Shown: positions 53,190 to 61,252, counted from the first letter of the stretch. The stretch: 64,000 nt of DNA from Breoghania sp037026715 (GCF_037026715.1 NZ_JBANCG010000006.1:186001-250000), one strand, 5' to 3'. Notes: generated from the sequence alone by a model not told the origin. Translations and numbers: made by a program.

Positions 53190-53558
53190 TCACGGCATCA
53201 CCCCCAGTTCCCGCAGGATCTTCTCCACGCATCCCTCGAAGGCTTCCGCCAGTTCGCCGGTGGACAGGCGCAGCGTGCGGTAGCCGTTTTCGCCGAACCA
53301 GACATCGCGCCTGCGGTCGCGCTCCATCTGCCGCTCCTCTCCATGCATGTCCCCGTCCACCTCGATCACGAGCCGCGCGGAGTGCACCGCGAAATCGGCG
53401 ACGTAGGGCCCCATCGGTACCTGTTTGCGGACGTGAATGCCGTAGAGTCCGCGGAACGCCTTCAACGCCGCCCACAGCCGCCGTTCCCCGTTCGTCATCT
53501 CGCGCCGCAGCCGGCGGGCCCGGCTGATCGCCGGTGGAGAGACGCGCGTCGGTGACAT
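53190..53558 (-). CDS. DUF559 endonuclease-fold protein
   Basis: This 122-residue protein of the DUF559 family has a Vsr/PD-(D/E)XK-related nuclease fold. MTNGERRLWAALKAF leads into HVRKQVPMGPYVADFAV, and the putative active-site acids are D55 (VADF), E66 and D68 (VIEVDGDMH). The C-terminal helix pattern ends ILRELGV. AAGGA lies 6-7 bases before the ATG at 53558. It sits between the TRAP binding-protein and permease genes in the same direction, enclosed by two R1 hairpin elements. It is functionally unrelated to the transporter and looks like an inserted cassette. Confidence 0.87.
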   Translation of the reverse strand: MSPTRVSPPAISRARRLRREMTNGERRLWAALKAFRGLYGIHVRKQVPMGPYVADFAVHSARLVIEVDGDMHGEERQMERDRRRDVWFGENGYRTLRLSTGELAEAFEGCVEKILRELGVMP

Positions 53559-53607
53559 GGATTTTCCTTCGGTGAATCGTGCCGCCGCCTTGGAAGATGA
53601 TCCTCTT

Positions 53608-53813
53608 GAGAAGAGGCCCCACCATTTTTCCGAAGGGAGACCCCCACCCCTAACCCCTCCCCTCAAGGGGGAGGGGGATTTGCTCCGCAAACTTGGCCGG
53701 TCAGGTGCGTCCCCGACCAACCGTTGTGGGCACAATCCCATCCCCCTCCCCCTTGAGGGGAGGGGTTAGGGGTGGGGGTCTCCCTTCGGAAAAATGGTGG
53801 GGCCCCTTCGCAA
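53608..53813. repeat. R1 MITE-like hairpin with perfect 65-bp inverted repeat, right of the DUF559 gene
   Basis: Positions 53615-53679 and 53740-53804 are exact reverse complements around a 60-base loop. The similarity continues a few bases outward with mismatches. Arms start GGCCCCACCATTTTTCCGAA, continue GGGAGACCCCCACCCCTAAC and end CTCAAGGGGGAGGGGGAT. The exact match indicates a recent origin or gene conversion. Confidence 0.93.
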
Positions 53814-53853
53814 AACCGGCTGGCGGCCCCCCTCGGGACCTCCCTCCCGCCCG

Positions 53854-55083
53854 TCACAGATCGAGCGTCAGCCCCTCGATCATGTCGGGCGTCACGTAGC
53901 CGAGCGAGCCGGACATCATGTAGTCGAGCTGGGTCTTGAACACGCGGGCCGCGTTCTTGTCCTTGTTGGCGTACTTGAACCAGATCGGCACCGCGACCTC
54001 GGTCATGATCGCCACGTCGTCCTGCGAAAGCCGGGTGACCTCGGTGCCGTCGGCTTCGAATTTCTTCCAGGCTTCCTGGTTGGCCTTCTGGATCTTGGCG
54101 TGGTGCTCGATGGAGTAGGACTTGGTCTCCATTTCCATGAACTGCTTCATCTCGTCCGACAAAGCGTTCCACGCGTCCATGCCGACGGTGATGTCCATGA
54201 TGTCCACCGGCTGGTAGAGCGACATGAAGCCCGGAGGGCCCATGGAGATGTATTTGGTGACCTGGGAGAAGCCGAGCGCGTAGTTGACCGCCGGTCCCGT
54301 GTAGTCGGCCACGTCGATCGTGCCCTTTTCCAGCGCGGGGAAGATTTCCGAGCCCGGAAGCACCGTCGTCTTGGCCCCCAGTCCCTGGAACACCTCCGCC
54401 ACCATGCCGCCGGGAAGGCGCATCTTGCGGCCGCGGAAATCCTCCACCGAGCGGATCGGCACCTTGGAATGGATGATGTTGGCGTCGTGATGCACCGGAC
54501 CGATCCAGTACATGCCCTGCGCGGCATAAAGCTCGCGCGTCATCTCCAGCCCGCCGAGGCCGTAATAGAAGGTGTCGAATTCGCTCGGGTGCCGAAGGCC
54601 CAGCGGATAGGACGTCAGAAACACGCCGGCCGGGATGATGCCCTGCACGTAGATGGTGAAGGGGTTCACCGCGTGCAGAACGCCGTTCTTGACCGCGTCG
54701 TAGAGCTGGAAATCGCCGACGACGTCATTGGCGCCGAAGGGTTGGAAGGCGAGTTCGCCGCCGGTCTTCTCGGCGATGGTGCCGCACCAGTCCTTGAAGA
54801 TCTGAAGGCCGATGCCGCCGGGCCACGAGGTCTGGATCTTCCAGGTGGTGCCGGCCGCCTTCGCCGTGCCGATATAGGGCGCGCCCAGCGTTGCAGCACC
54901 CACCGCACCGCCGGCCGCCAGCAGCGAATTTTTCAGGAAACTGCGCCGGCCTTGCCGCCGAAATTCGCGCTGGGCGTCCACCACGCCCTCGACCGCCTCG
55001 CGCCGCATGCCCTCGGCGGGCGCATCCGCCGACACGCCGTCCTGCCCGGTGCCGGCGGCACCTTGCCTCTTGATGATAGACAT
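53854..55083 (-). CDS. TRAP transporter periplasmic binding protein with Tat signal, system 2
   Basis: This 409-residue protein has a twin-arginine motif GRRSFLKN at about 46-53, followed by a hydrophobic stretch and cleavage near AKA. About 44 polar residues precede the Tat motif, an unusually long leader. The mature part (TTWKIQTSWPGGIGLQIFKD) belongs to the DctP branch of TakP and the calcium-lactate binder TTHA0766. The conserved Arg is probably in GRKMRLPGG. The ATG at 55083 has GGGAGG 8 bases upstream. The permease genes follow after the DUF559 cassette, and lutABC lies beyond. A lactate-like 2-hydroxy or 2-oxo acid is the likely ligand (inference). Confidence 0.92.
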   Translation of the reverse strand: MSIIKRQGAAGTGQDGVSADAPAEGMRREAVEGVVDAQREFRRQGRRSFLKNSLLAAGGAVGAATLGAPYIGTAKAAGTTWKIQTSWPGGIGLQIFKDWCGTIAEKTGGELAFQPFGANDVVGDFQLYDAVKNGVLHAVNPFTIYVQGIIPAGVFLTSYPLGLRHPSEFDTFYYGLGGLEMTRELYAAQGMYWIGPVHHDANIIHSKVPIRSVEDFRGRKMRLPGGMVAEVFQGLGAKTTVLPGSEIFPALEKGTIDVADYTGPAVNYALGFSQVTKYISMGPPGFMSLYQPVDIMDITVGMDAWNALSDEMKQFMEMETKSYSIEHHAKIQKANQEAWKKFEADGTEVTRLSQDDVAIMTEVAVPIWFKYANKDKNAARVFKTQLDYMMSGSLGYVTPDMIEGLTLDL

Positions 55084-55594
55084 CGATGTTCCTCCCTTGC
55101 GTGGCCGCTCTTCTTTCGTCCGGCGTCCCGGCGTGGCGCTTGTTTGCGCCTTCTTCCGGGGTGACCGTCCGCTCCTCCACGAGAGCGCGCCTCGCCGCAG
55201 TGTAGACGTGATCCTGCCGCGATCAAGACATCTCGGCAATTGCAGTATCCTTACCTTGCGACAGATTGAAATAACACTTTTTACGATGTGGATAAGATGA
55301 CCGTATGTTCATTTAAATTACATGTTATATGTCGTAAGAATGCGGTCATCTTGTCCTCATGCGGCATGGGTGTCCTTGAGGAATTTCGTTTCCGTGGTGT
55401 CCGGGCCTTGACGGCAAGTGTTTGCGACAGGCGTGCGCGACAGGCGTTCGCGACTGGCGGATCGTGCGGGCTCGACGCCGGCCAGGGCGCGCCCCATATT
55501 GAGCCGCGCGACGATTTTCCGGGTCCGCGACCGGCTGCCGCCTAAGGCGCCGTCCGTGCCCGATAGAGACAACGAGAACAGGAGAGACTCCGCC
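55084..55594. other. 511-base divergent region between the TRAP binding-protein and MDR oxidoreductase genes
   Basis: The centre (about 55235-55345) is distinctly AT-rich and contains the inverted repeat at 55294-55352. The flanks are GC-rich and without a recognisable gene. This is the probable promoter and operator region of the TRAP system and possibly of the MDR gene. Confidence 0.5.
55294..55352. promoter_or_regulatory. widely spaced inverted repeat, possible operator pair
   Basis: AAGATGACCG (55294-55303) and its exact complement CGGTCATCTT (55343-55352) are separated by 39 AT-rich bases with TTTAAATT. The match extends to GAYAAGATGACCG on both sides. It could be two binding sites for a repressor that loops DNA, about 220 bases upstream of the TRAP binding-protein gene. 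Confidence 0.45.
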
Positions 55595-56569
55595 ATGCTG
55601 AGCGCCATTCACGAAACATTCGGCGAACCTTCGAAGGTGCTGAAGGTGGAGGAGCGTCCCCTGCCGGAGCCGGGCGCGGGCGAGATCCGGGTGAAGACGG
55701 GGCTCGCGGCGATCCACAACCACGATCTTCTCACCGTGGCGGGCACCTACGGTTACAAGCCGCCGCTTCCCGCGCTCGCCGGATCGGAGGCGATGGGCAC
55801 GGTCGATGCGGTGGGTGAGGGCGTCACCGGCTTCAAGATCGGCCAGCGGGTGGCGGCGTCCGGACGCGGAACCTGGGCCCAGTTCTACATCGCCCGGGCG
55901 GCCGGCGCGGTGCCGCTTCCCGACACCATCCCCGACGAGACCGCCGCCCAACTCATCGCCATGCCGATGAGCGCGATGTTCCTGCTCGATTTCGTCCACG
56001 CTCGGCCCGGCGACTGGATCGTCCAGAACGCGGCGACGGGGGCGGTCGCCAAGGTGCTGGCCAAGGTGGCGGCAAAGCGGGGCGTCAACGTCGTCAATCT
56101 GGTGCGGCGCGACGAGGCGGTGGCCGAGCTTGCGGCGCTCGGGATCGGCAATGCGGTCTCCACGGCGTCCGAAGACTGGAAGCGGCAGGTCGCCGATATC
56201 GCCGGAGGTGCGCCGATCCATGCGGCGATCGACGGCGTCGCCGGACCGGATGCCGCCGACCTGTGCGCCATCTGCGCGCCGGGCGCGACCGTCGTCTCGT
56301 TCGGGCTGATGTCGGGCAAGCCGATGGAGATCCCGCCGGCCCAGCTCATCTTCCGCGACATCACGGTCAGGGGCTTCTGGCTCGCCAAGCTGCTGCCGGA
56401 GGCGCCGAAGGAGAAGGTCGCCGGCCTCATCGGCGAACTGATGGGCCTGATCGCGTCGGGCGACGTCACGCTGCAGGTGGACGGGATCTACGACCTCGCC
56501 GACATCGCGAAAGCCGCCGAGGCCGCCGGCAAGGGCAAGCGCGGCGGCAAGGTTCTGGTCAGGGGGTAG
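55595..56569 (+). CDS. MDR-superfamily oxidoreductase (zinc-type alcohol dehydrogenase-like/enoyl reductase)
   Basis: This 324-residue NAD(P)H-dependent enzyme has an N-terminal GroES-like domain (IHNHDLLTVAGTYGYKPPLP, then GEGVTGFKIGQRV) and a Rossmann domain (WIVQNAATGAVAKVLAKVAA). It resembles 2-enoyl-CoA reductases (MECR/ETR) and quinone reductases and lacks the usual structural-zinc cysteine set. AGGAGA precedes the ATG. Its substrate is not clear. It stands between the TRAP operon (divergent) and a repeat region. Confidence 0.88.
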   Translation: MLSAIHETFGEPSKVLKVEERPLPEPGAGEIRVKTGLAAIHNHDLLTVAGTYGYKPPLPALAGSEAMGTVDAVGEGVTGFKIGQRVAASGRGTWAQFYIARAAGAVPLPDTIPDETAAQLIAMPMSAMFLLDFVHARPGDWIVQNAATGAVAKVLAKVAAKRGVNVVNLVRRDEAVAELAALGIGNAVSTASEDWKRQVADIAGGAPIHAAIDGVAGPDAADLCAICAPGATVVSFGLMSGKPMEIPPAQLIFRDITVRGFWLAKLLPEAPKEKVAGLIGELMGLIASGDVTLQVDGIYDLADIAKAAEAAGKGKRGGKVLVRG

Positions 56570-56594
56570 ATGTCGGTTGGGGCTGGGCGGGGGG

Positions 56595-56886
56595 CATCCT
56601 TCGAGACGCGCGCTTTCGCGGGCTCCTCAGTGTCCGGCCCGAAATGCGCGCAGCTTGCTCCAGACTGTCATCCCCGCGCAGGCGGGGATCCAGCACCCCG
56701 TGAGGCCTGCAGTTCAATTCCATAATAAAATCTTGTGGTTACTGGATCCCCGCCTGCGCGGGGATGACAATGGTGCCTGTGGCTTCCTGCAGGGACAAAC
56801 GCCAATATTGCAGAGCTTTCGTATTATAATACCCTTTTCGGGCCAAGCTCTGAGGAGCCCGTTCATGCGGGCGTCTCAAAGGATGG
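56595..56886. repeat. R3 inverted repeat interrupted by R5 (nested)
   Basis: The R3 left arm lies at 56595-56630 (GCATCCTTCGAGACG ... CTCCTCAG) and the right arm at 56850-56886 (CTGAGGAGCCCG ... CAAAGGATGG). The interval is about 220 bases instead of about 40 and includes a complete R5 hairpin plus AT-rich sequence. The arms are more diverged than in the other R3 copies. Confidence 0.75.
56666..56769. repeat. R5 inverted repeat (TGTCATCCCCGC family)
   Basis: Arms of 28 bases, TGTCATCCCCGCGCAGGCGG then GGATCCAG, at 56666-56693 are exactly mirrored at 56742-56769. The loop is 48 bases with AT-rich sequence. It lies inside an R3 element. Confidence 0.88.
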
Positions 56887-56927
56887 ACCGCGGCACGTAA
56901 CCTCGCGACTCTCTGTCGTTTCCCAAC

Positions 56928-56965
56928 GAAAAAGCCCGGCCGATCCGTCAGGACCGGCCCGGCTT
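56928..56965 (-). terminator. terminator of the dehydrogenase operon
   Basis: AAGCCCGGCCG pairs with CGGCCCGGCTT (one mismatch) around a 12-base loop, followed by TTTTTCG on the minus strand. It is located 41 bases past the cytochrome c stop. Confidence 0.78.
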
Positions 56966-57005
56966 GTTGGTGTCATGTCCGGCCTCGGCCGGACGGCGCC
57001 TTGCC

Positions 57006-58376
57006 TCAGTGCGAGGCTTCGGTCGGCGTCTTGCGTTCCTTGGCGACTTCGGCCGCCGTCACCGGGCCGGCCTCGTTGCCCCACGCACCGCGCAGGAACG
57101 TCGCCAGCTTCGCGACGTCGTCATCGGAAAGCCGCGGGGCAAAGCCCGGCATGCGCAGCTTCATCGGACGCTTGGAGGTCGAGGGCATTTCCGCACCATA
57201 GAGAATGGTGTGAATGAGCCCGCCGGTCTCCTTGGCCACGACCGCCGCGTTGCCCGGAAGCGAGGGGAACACCTCCGGCGCGCCGCGCCCGTCTGCAAAG
57301 TGGCAGGCGCCGCAATTGTCGATGTAGAGCCGCTCGCCTTCGGTCAGGTCCACGGCCTTCTTCAGCTTGACCGTCGTGGCGTCGTCGGCCGCGTCGATCC
57401 GGGCGACGGTGCCGGCCGGGTTCTGGTCGCGCTTTGCCGGCGCCTCTGCCGGGGCCGGACCGTCTGTGCCGATTGCGCGCAGATAGGCGACCATCGCGTC
57501 GGCGTCCTTCTCGCTCATGTACTGGAGCGATTCCTCCACCGCGAGCTTCATTTCGCCCGCCACCGCCGAATGGGCGTTGCGCCCGGCGGTCAGGTACATT
57601 TTCAGCTCGTCCGCCGACCACTGCTGCGGCGCCGACTTCGGGCCCCTCAGATCCGGGGCCGACCAGCCGCCGATGGCGCCGCCGGTCAGGAACTTCGCGT
57701 CCGTCTCGTTGGAGCCGTCCTGTGCCATCACCGCATTGCGCGGGGAATGACACGAGCCGCAATGGCCCAGTACCTGTACCAGATAGGCGCCGCGTGACAG
57801 CTGCTCGTCGCCCGCGATCTTCTCGGAGGCCGGCTTGAAGCCCGGCTTGCCGAGCGTCACCCAGTTCCACAGCCGGATGCCCCAGCGCTGGTTGAACGGG
57901 AAGGGCAGCTTGGTCTGTGCCACCTCGTTCTTCACCGGCTCAACGTCATGCATGAAGTAGTCGTACATGGCGCGGATGTCGGTTTCCGACATGTGGCGGT
58001 AGTTCTCGTAGGGCATCGCCGGATAGAGGTGATGGCCCTCGTCGTCGACGCCGTCCACCAGGGCGGCGCGGAAGTCGGCGAGCGACCAGGTGCCGATGCC
58101 GGTTTCCTTGTCGGGCGTGATGTTGGGCGTGTAGATGTCACCCATCGGGCTTTCGATGGTGCGTCCGCCGGCAAACGGCTTGCCGCCGGGCTCGGTGTGG
58201 CAGGCCGCGCAGTCGGCCATGCGGGCGTCGTACTTGCCGAGACCCTCCGGCGCCTTCCAGTCGGCCGCGAGTTTTTCGGTAGGCTCCGTGCGCTGCACCG
58301 GCACGAAGATGATGGCGGCCAAGGCCGCCAGGCCGATCACCACGAGAACGGCCACGATACGGAATAGCGTTTTCAT
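57006..58376 (-). CDS. triheme cytochrome c subunit of a membrane-bound sugar/gluconate dehydrogenase
   Basis: This 456-residue protein has an N-terminal signal/anchor helix (about 5-27) and three CxxCH heme motifs at C56 (CAACH), C206 (CGSCH) and C355 (CGACH), the spacing of the cytochrome subunit of alcohol, gluconate and sorbitol dehydrogenases. It takes electrons from the flavoprotein to ubiquinone on the periplasmic side. GGGAGG lies 8 bases before the ATG and 16 bases separate it from the flavoprotein stop. It is last in a three-gene operon with a terminator downstream. Confidence 0.94.
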   Translation of the reverse strand: MKTLFRIVAVLVVIGLAALAAIIFVPVQRTEPTEKLAADWKAPEGLGKYDARMADCAACHTEPGGKPFAGGRTIESPMGDIYTPNITPDKETGIGTWSLADFRAALVDGVDDEGHHLYPAMPYENYRHMSETDIRAMYDYFMHDVEPVKNEVAQTKLPFPFNQRWGIRLWNWVTLGKPGFKPASEKIAGDEQLSRGAYLVQVLGHCGSCHSPRNAVMAQDGSNETDAKFLTGGAIGGWSAPDLRGPKSAPQQWSADELKMYLTAGRNAHSAVAGEMKLAVEESLQYMSEKDADAMVAYLRAIGTDGPAPAEAPAKRDQNPAGTVARIDAADDATTVKLKKAVDLTEGERLYIDNCGACHFADGRGAPEVFPSLPGNAAVVAKETGGLIHTILYGAEMPSTSKRPMKLRMPGFAPRLSDDDVAKLATFLRGAWGNEAGPVTAAEVAKERKTPTEASH

Positions 58377-58392
58377 CTGTCTTACCTCCCGA

Positions 58393-60162
58393 TCAGACCA
58401 GCGGCCGCGGATTGGCGAGGTAATCCTTGCGGATCGCCGCCGCCGACCAGTAGGCGAGGCCGCCGAGCGCGCCTGTCGGGTTGTACTGGATGTTCTGCGG
58501 ATAGGCGGAAGCGCCCATCACGAACAGGTTGTGGCAGTCCCAGTGCTGAAGGTACTTGTTGAGCACCGAGGTCTTGCGCTCCGCTCCCATGATCGCGCCG
58601 CCCACGTTGTGGGTCGACTGGTAGGGACGCACGTCGTACTGCGAGCCTTCCTTCTTGTAGCCGGACGCGATCATGTCGGGGTTCATGCTCTGCGCGATCT
58701 CCTCGATGCGCGCCTTCATGAACTGCGTCATGCGGATGTCGTTTTGCTTCCAGTTGAAGGTCATGCGCATGAGCGGCCGGCCATGGCGGTCGGTGTAGGT
58801 CGGGTCGAGATCCAGGTAGCAGTCGCGGTAGGACATGTTCGACCCGTGCGAGCCGATGGCCATGGAGCGGCCGTACCATTCGCCCGCCGCCTCCTTCCAC
58901 GCCTTGCCCCATTTGGGCGTTCCCGGGGGCAGCGGCATCGACTGGATCGGCCGGCCGTTGGTCTGCCCGGCGGTGATGTAGGAGCCGCCGATGAAGCCTT
59001 CCTTGGCGAAGTCGATCTGGCTGATCGAGTAGTCGTCGATCGAGATGCCGTTCGATCCCGTTCCGATGAACGGGTTGAACTGCTTGTCCTTGAAATAGAG
59101 CCGGGTGCCGCCGGTCATCTGGTAGGCGTAGTTCTTGCCCACCACGCCTTCGCCCGTCGCCGGGTCGTAGGGCTGGCCGATGCCGGAGAGAAGCAGCAGG
59201 TGCACGTTGTGCAGTGAATAGGCGCACAGCAGCACCAGATCCGCCGGCTGGAACACCTCCTCGTTCGCCTTCTCGTCGAAATAGGTGACGCCCGTCACCG
59301 TCTTGCCGTCGTCGGCCTTCTCGATCTTCAGAACTTCCGAATTGGTCTTGTAGGAGAAGTTCGGCTTGCGTTTCAGCGCGTCCAGAATGCACACCTGCGG
59401 CGAGGACTTGGAGTAGTTCAGGCAGCCGAAGCGCTCGCAGAAACCGCAGAAGTTGCAGGGGCCGAGCTGCATGCCATAGGGGTTGGTGTAGGCTTCGGAC
59501 GCGTTGGCCGAAGGCCTGGGGAAGGGATGCAGCCCCTTGGCCTTGGCGGCCTTGGAGAACAGGTCCGCGTCATAGGTGTGCGGCAGGGGCGGCATCGGAT
59601 ATTCCGAGGAACGCGGCGCCTCGAACGGGTTTCCGCCCTCGATGATCTCGCCATTGAGATTGCCCGCCTTGCCGGAGATGCCGGCGACCTTCTCGAACTG
59701 GTCGAAATAGGGCTCCAGCTCCTCGTAGGTGACGCCCCAGTCCTGGATCGTCATGCCTTCGGGAATGATGTCGGCGCCGAACGTCTCCTCGACATAGGAA
59801 CGCAGCCGGTATTCCGGCTCCTGCGGCCGCCAGTTCTGGCCGTTCCAGTGCGCGCCCGCACCGCCCACGCCGTCGCCCGGCAGGAACGAGCCGAGATGGC
59901 GATAGGGAAGCGCCGTGTCGTCAAGGCCGTGGCGGATGGTCAGCGTGGACTTGCGCGGCTTCTGCATCAACTCGTAGCGGATGCCGTATTTCAGCTCGTC
60001 GATGATGTTGGGGTACTGGAAATCGGGCACCGTGTTGCGGTCGTCGCCACGCTCAAGGGCCAGCACCTCCAGCCCCTCCTGCGCCAGTTCCATCGACATG
60101 ATCGAACCGGTCCAGCCGAGCCCGATGACCACCACGTCCTTCTTGGGATCTTGTCTCGCCAT
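58393..60162 (-). CDS. GMC-family flavoprotein subunit (gluconate 2-dehydrogenase/FAD-glucose dehydrogenase-like)
   Basis: This 589-residue FAD oxidoreductase has a dinucleotide motif VVVIGLGWTGSIMS (about 10-23), the GMC signatures GGAGAHWNGQNWRP and HNVGGAIMG, and C-terminal WDCHNLFVMGAS. The cysteines C236, C239, C242 and C247 (CNFCGFCERFGC) match the Fe-S cluster motif of FAD-dependent glucose/gluconate dehydrogenases. It works with the Tat-exported small subunit and the cytochrome. It starts 3 bases after the small-subunit stop. The exact sugar or sugar acid is not determined. Confidence 0.93.
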   Translation of the reverse strand: MARQDPKKDVVVIGLGWTGSIMSMELAQEGLEVLALERGDDRNTVPDFQYPNIIDELKYGIRYELMQKPRKSTLTIRHGLDDTALPYRHLGSFLPGDGVGGAGAHWNGQNWRPQEPEYRLRSYVEETFGADIIPEGMTIQDWGVTYEELEPYFDQFEKVAGISGKAGNLNGEIIEGGNPFEAPRSSEYPMPPLPHTYDADLFSKAAKAKGLHPFPRPSANASEAYTNPYGMQLGPCNFCGFCERFGCLNYSKSSPQVCILDALKRKPNFSYKTNSEVLKIEKADDGKTVTGVTYFDEKANEEVFQPADLVLLCAYSLHNVHLLLLSGIGQPYDPATGEGVVGKNYAYQMTGGTRLYFKDKQFNPFIGTGSNGISIDDYSISQIDFAKEGFIGGSYITAGQTNGRPIQSMPLPPGTPKWGKAWKEAAGEWYGRSMAIGSHGSNMSYRDCYLDLDPTYTDRHGRPLMRMTFNWKQNDIRMTQFMKARIEEIAQSMNPDMIASGYKKEGSQYDVRPYQSTHNVGGAIMGAERKTSVLNKYLQHWDCHNLFVMGASAYPQNIQYNPTGALGGLAYWSAAAIRKDYLANPRPLV

Positions 60163-60165
60163 GGC

Positions 60166-60867
60166 TCAGGCCCTCTCGCCGGAAATGGAAACGGGGCCGA
60201 GCGGATACTCGGCATTGTAGTTGTGCACCCACTCCGTGTAGCTGCCGCGCGCGCCGGGAAAGCCGACATGCACCCAGGCCTGCATGCCGTGGTTGCCGCC
60301 GTACATCGGGTCGGCGAAGTAGCCTTCCTTGGTGTTCTGGAGCAGGAAGGAGAAGAAGTCGCGCAGCTCCGGCGCGAGCTTGACCTCGCCCTTCTCAAGC
60401 GACGTCAGCGCCGCGTCCTGGGTTTCCGGATCGAGCTTCTCGAAGGCGTCGCCGTGGGTCGTCTTGCACCAGTCCTGGAAGACGGGGATCGCCTTGCGAT
60501 AGATCTCGGCCGGCGTAAGAGGGCTCTGGAAGCCGAGCAGCGGGTTGGCATCGGGTGTGTGCGGGCCTTCCATGTACCAGTCCGCGGCCTTGCCGAAATC
60601 GCCGGCGAGCTGCAGATCGATGAAGACCGGGACACGCGTTTCGATCGCCCCGGGACCTTCGCCGTCGGAAGGGATGAGTCGCGCGCAGGCCGCAAGGATG
60701 AAGCTCCATTCCGCAGCGTCGAAATAGACCGGCTTGTACGCATCAAGGCTTGGAAGCTCGGCTGCCTTAGCGTGCGGCATGCCTATCGGAATCGAAGTGA
60801 CCGCCGCACTGGCGACGGTTGCTTTCAGAAAGCTCCGACGGGATGGGCGTCCGGGGAGATCTACCAT
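60166..60867 (-). CDS. small (gamma) subunit of the gluconate 2-dehydrogenase family, Tat signal
   Basis: This 233-residue protein has a twin-arginine signal (SRRSFLKATV, about 9-18) followed by a hydrophobic stretch to about 36. The complex is thus exported folded. It belongs to the gluconate 2-dehydrogenase subunit 3 family (FDAAEWSFILAACARLIPSD, then GYFADPMYGGNHGMQAWVHV). The ATG at 60867 is preferred over one 6 bases earlier because AGGA is then 8 bases away. It is first in the operon, with a palindromic operator-like site 53-72 bases upstream. Confidence 0.92.
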   Translation of the reverse strand: MVDLPGRPSRRSFLKATVASAAVTSIPIGMPHAKAAELPSLDAYKPVYFDAAEWSFILAACARLIPSDGEGPGAIETRVPVFIDLQLAGDFGKAADWYMEGPHTPDANPLLGFQSPLTPAEIYRKAIPVFQDWCKTTHGDAFEKLDPETQDAALTSLEKGEVKLAPELRDFFSFLLQNTKEGYFADPMYGGNHGMQAWVHVGFPGARGSYTEWVHNYNAEYPLGPVSISGERA

Positions 60868-61252
60868 GGACATTTTCCTCTCGGCTGTGAGACGTCATTC
60901 AAAGACGCGTCATGGCGCAGTAATTGGCAGGCCAATTACCTGGAAACGTGCATGGAATTCCCAAGGCGATGGTATGCTGGCTGCGCGACAATTTGACGCT
61001 TGCTGGCTTGCGTCTTACCGCAATTTTCGCGGTCTTTTCAAAATTATTTTTTTTCTAAGGTGGAGCGAGGCAGTTGCCTTCGCGGCGACAAGGGGTTGTG
61101 CTCGGGGGGACTGCTGGCGGGGCTGGAATGCGGGCGGCGGGCATGGCGGGCTCTGGCATTTGTTCTTCGCGTAACAACGTACCGGATGACAGTTGGTTCC
61201 CGAGCGACCATTATTGCGGCACTTTTGTTGATGATCGCGAGAAGGGCAGGCG
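60868..61252. other. Divergent intergenic region upstream of the dehydrogenase operon and DUF3422 gene
   Basis: This 385-base region carries the palindrome at 60920-60939, a T-rich stretch near 61035-61055 and otherwise nothing I can identify. No gene is called. Confidence 0.5.
60920..60939. promoter_or_regulatory. perfect palindrome, possible GntR-type operator
   Basis: GTAATTGGCAGGCCAATTAC is an 8-4-8 perfect inverted repeat. It lies 53-72 bases before the dehydrogenase operon. The TTGG-N4-CCAA core is typical of GntR-family (FadR-like) operators. No regulator gene is adjacent. Confidence 0.55.

Noticed and set aside
53190..53558. DUF559 gene as a Vsr mismatch-repair enzyme
   Set aside because: The fold is related, but no cytosine methylase gene is adjacent and the sequence follows the DUF559 rather than the Vsr pattern.
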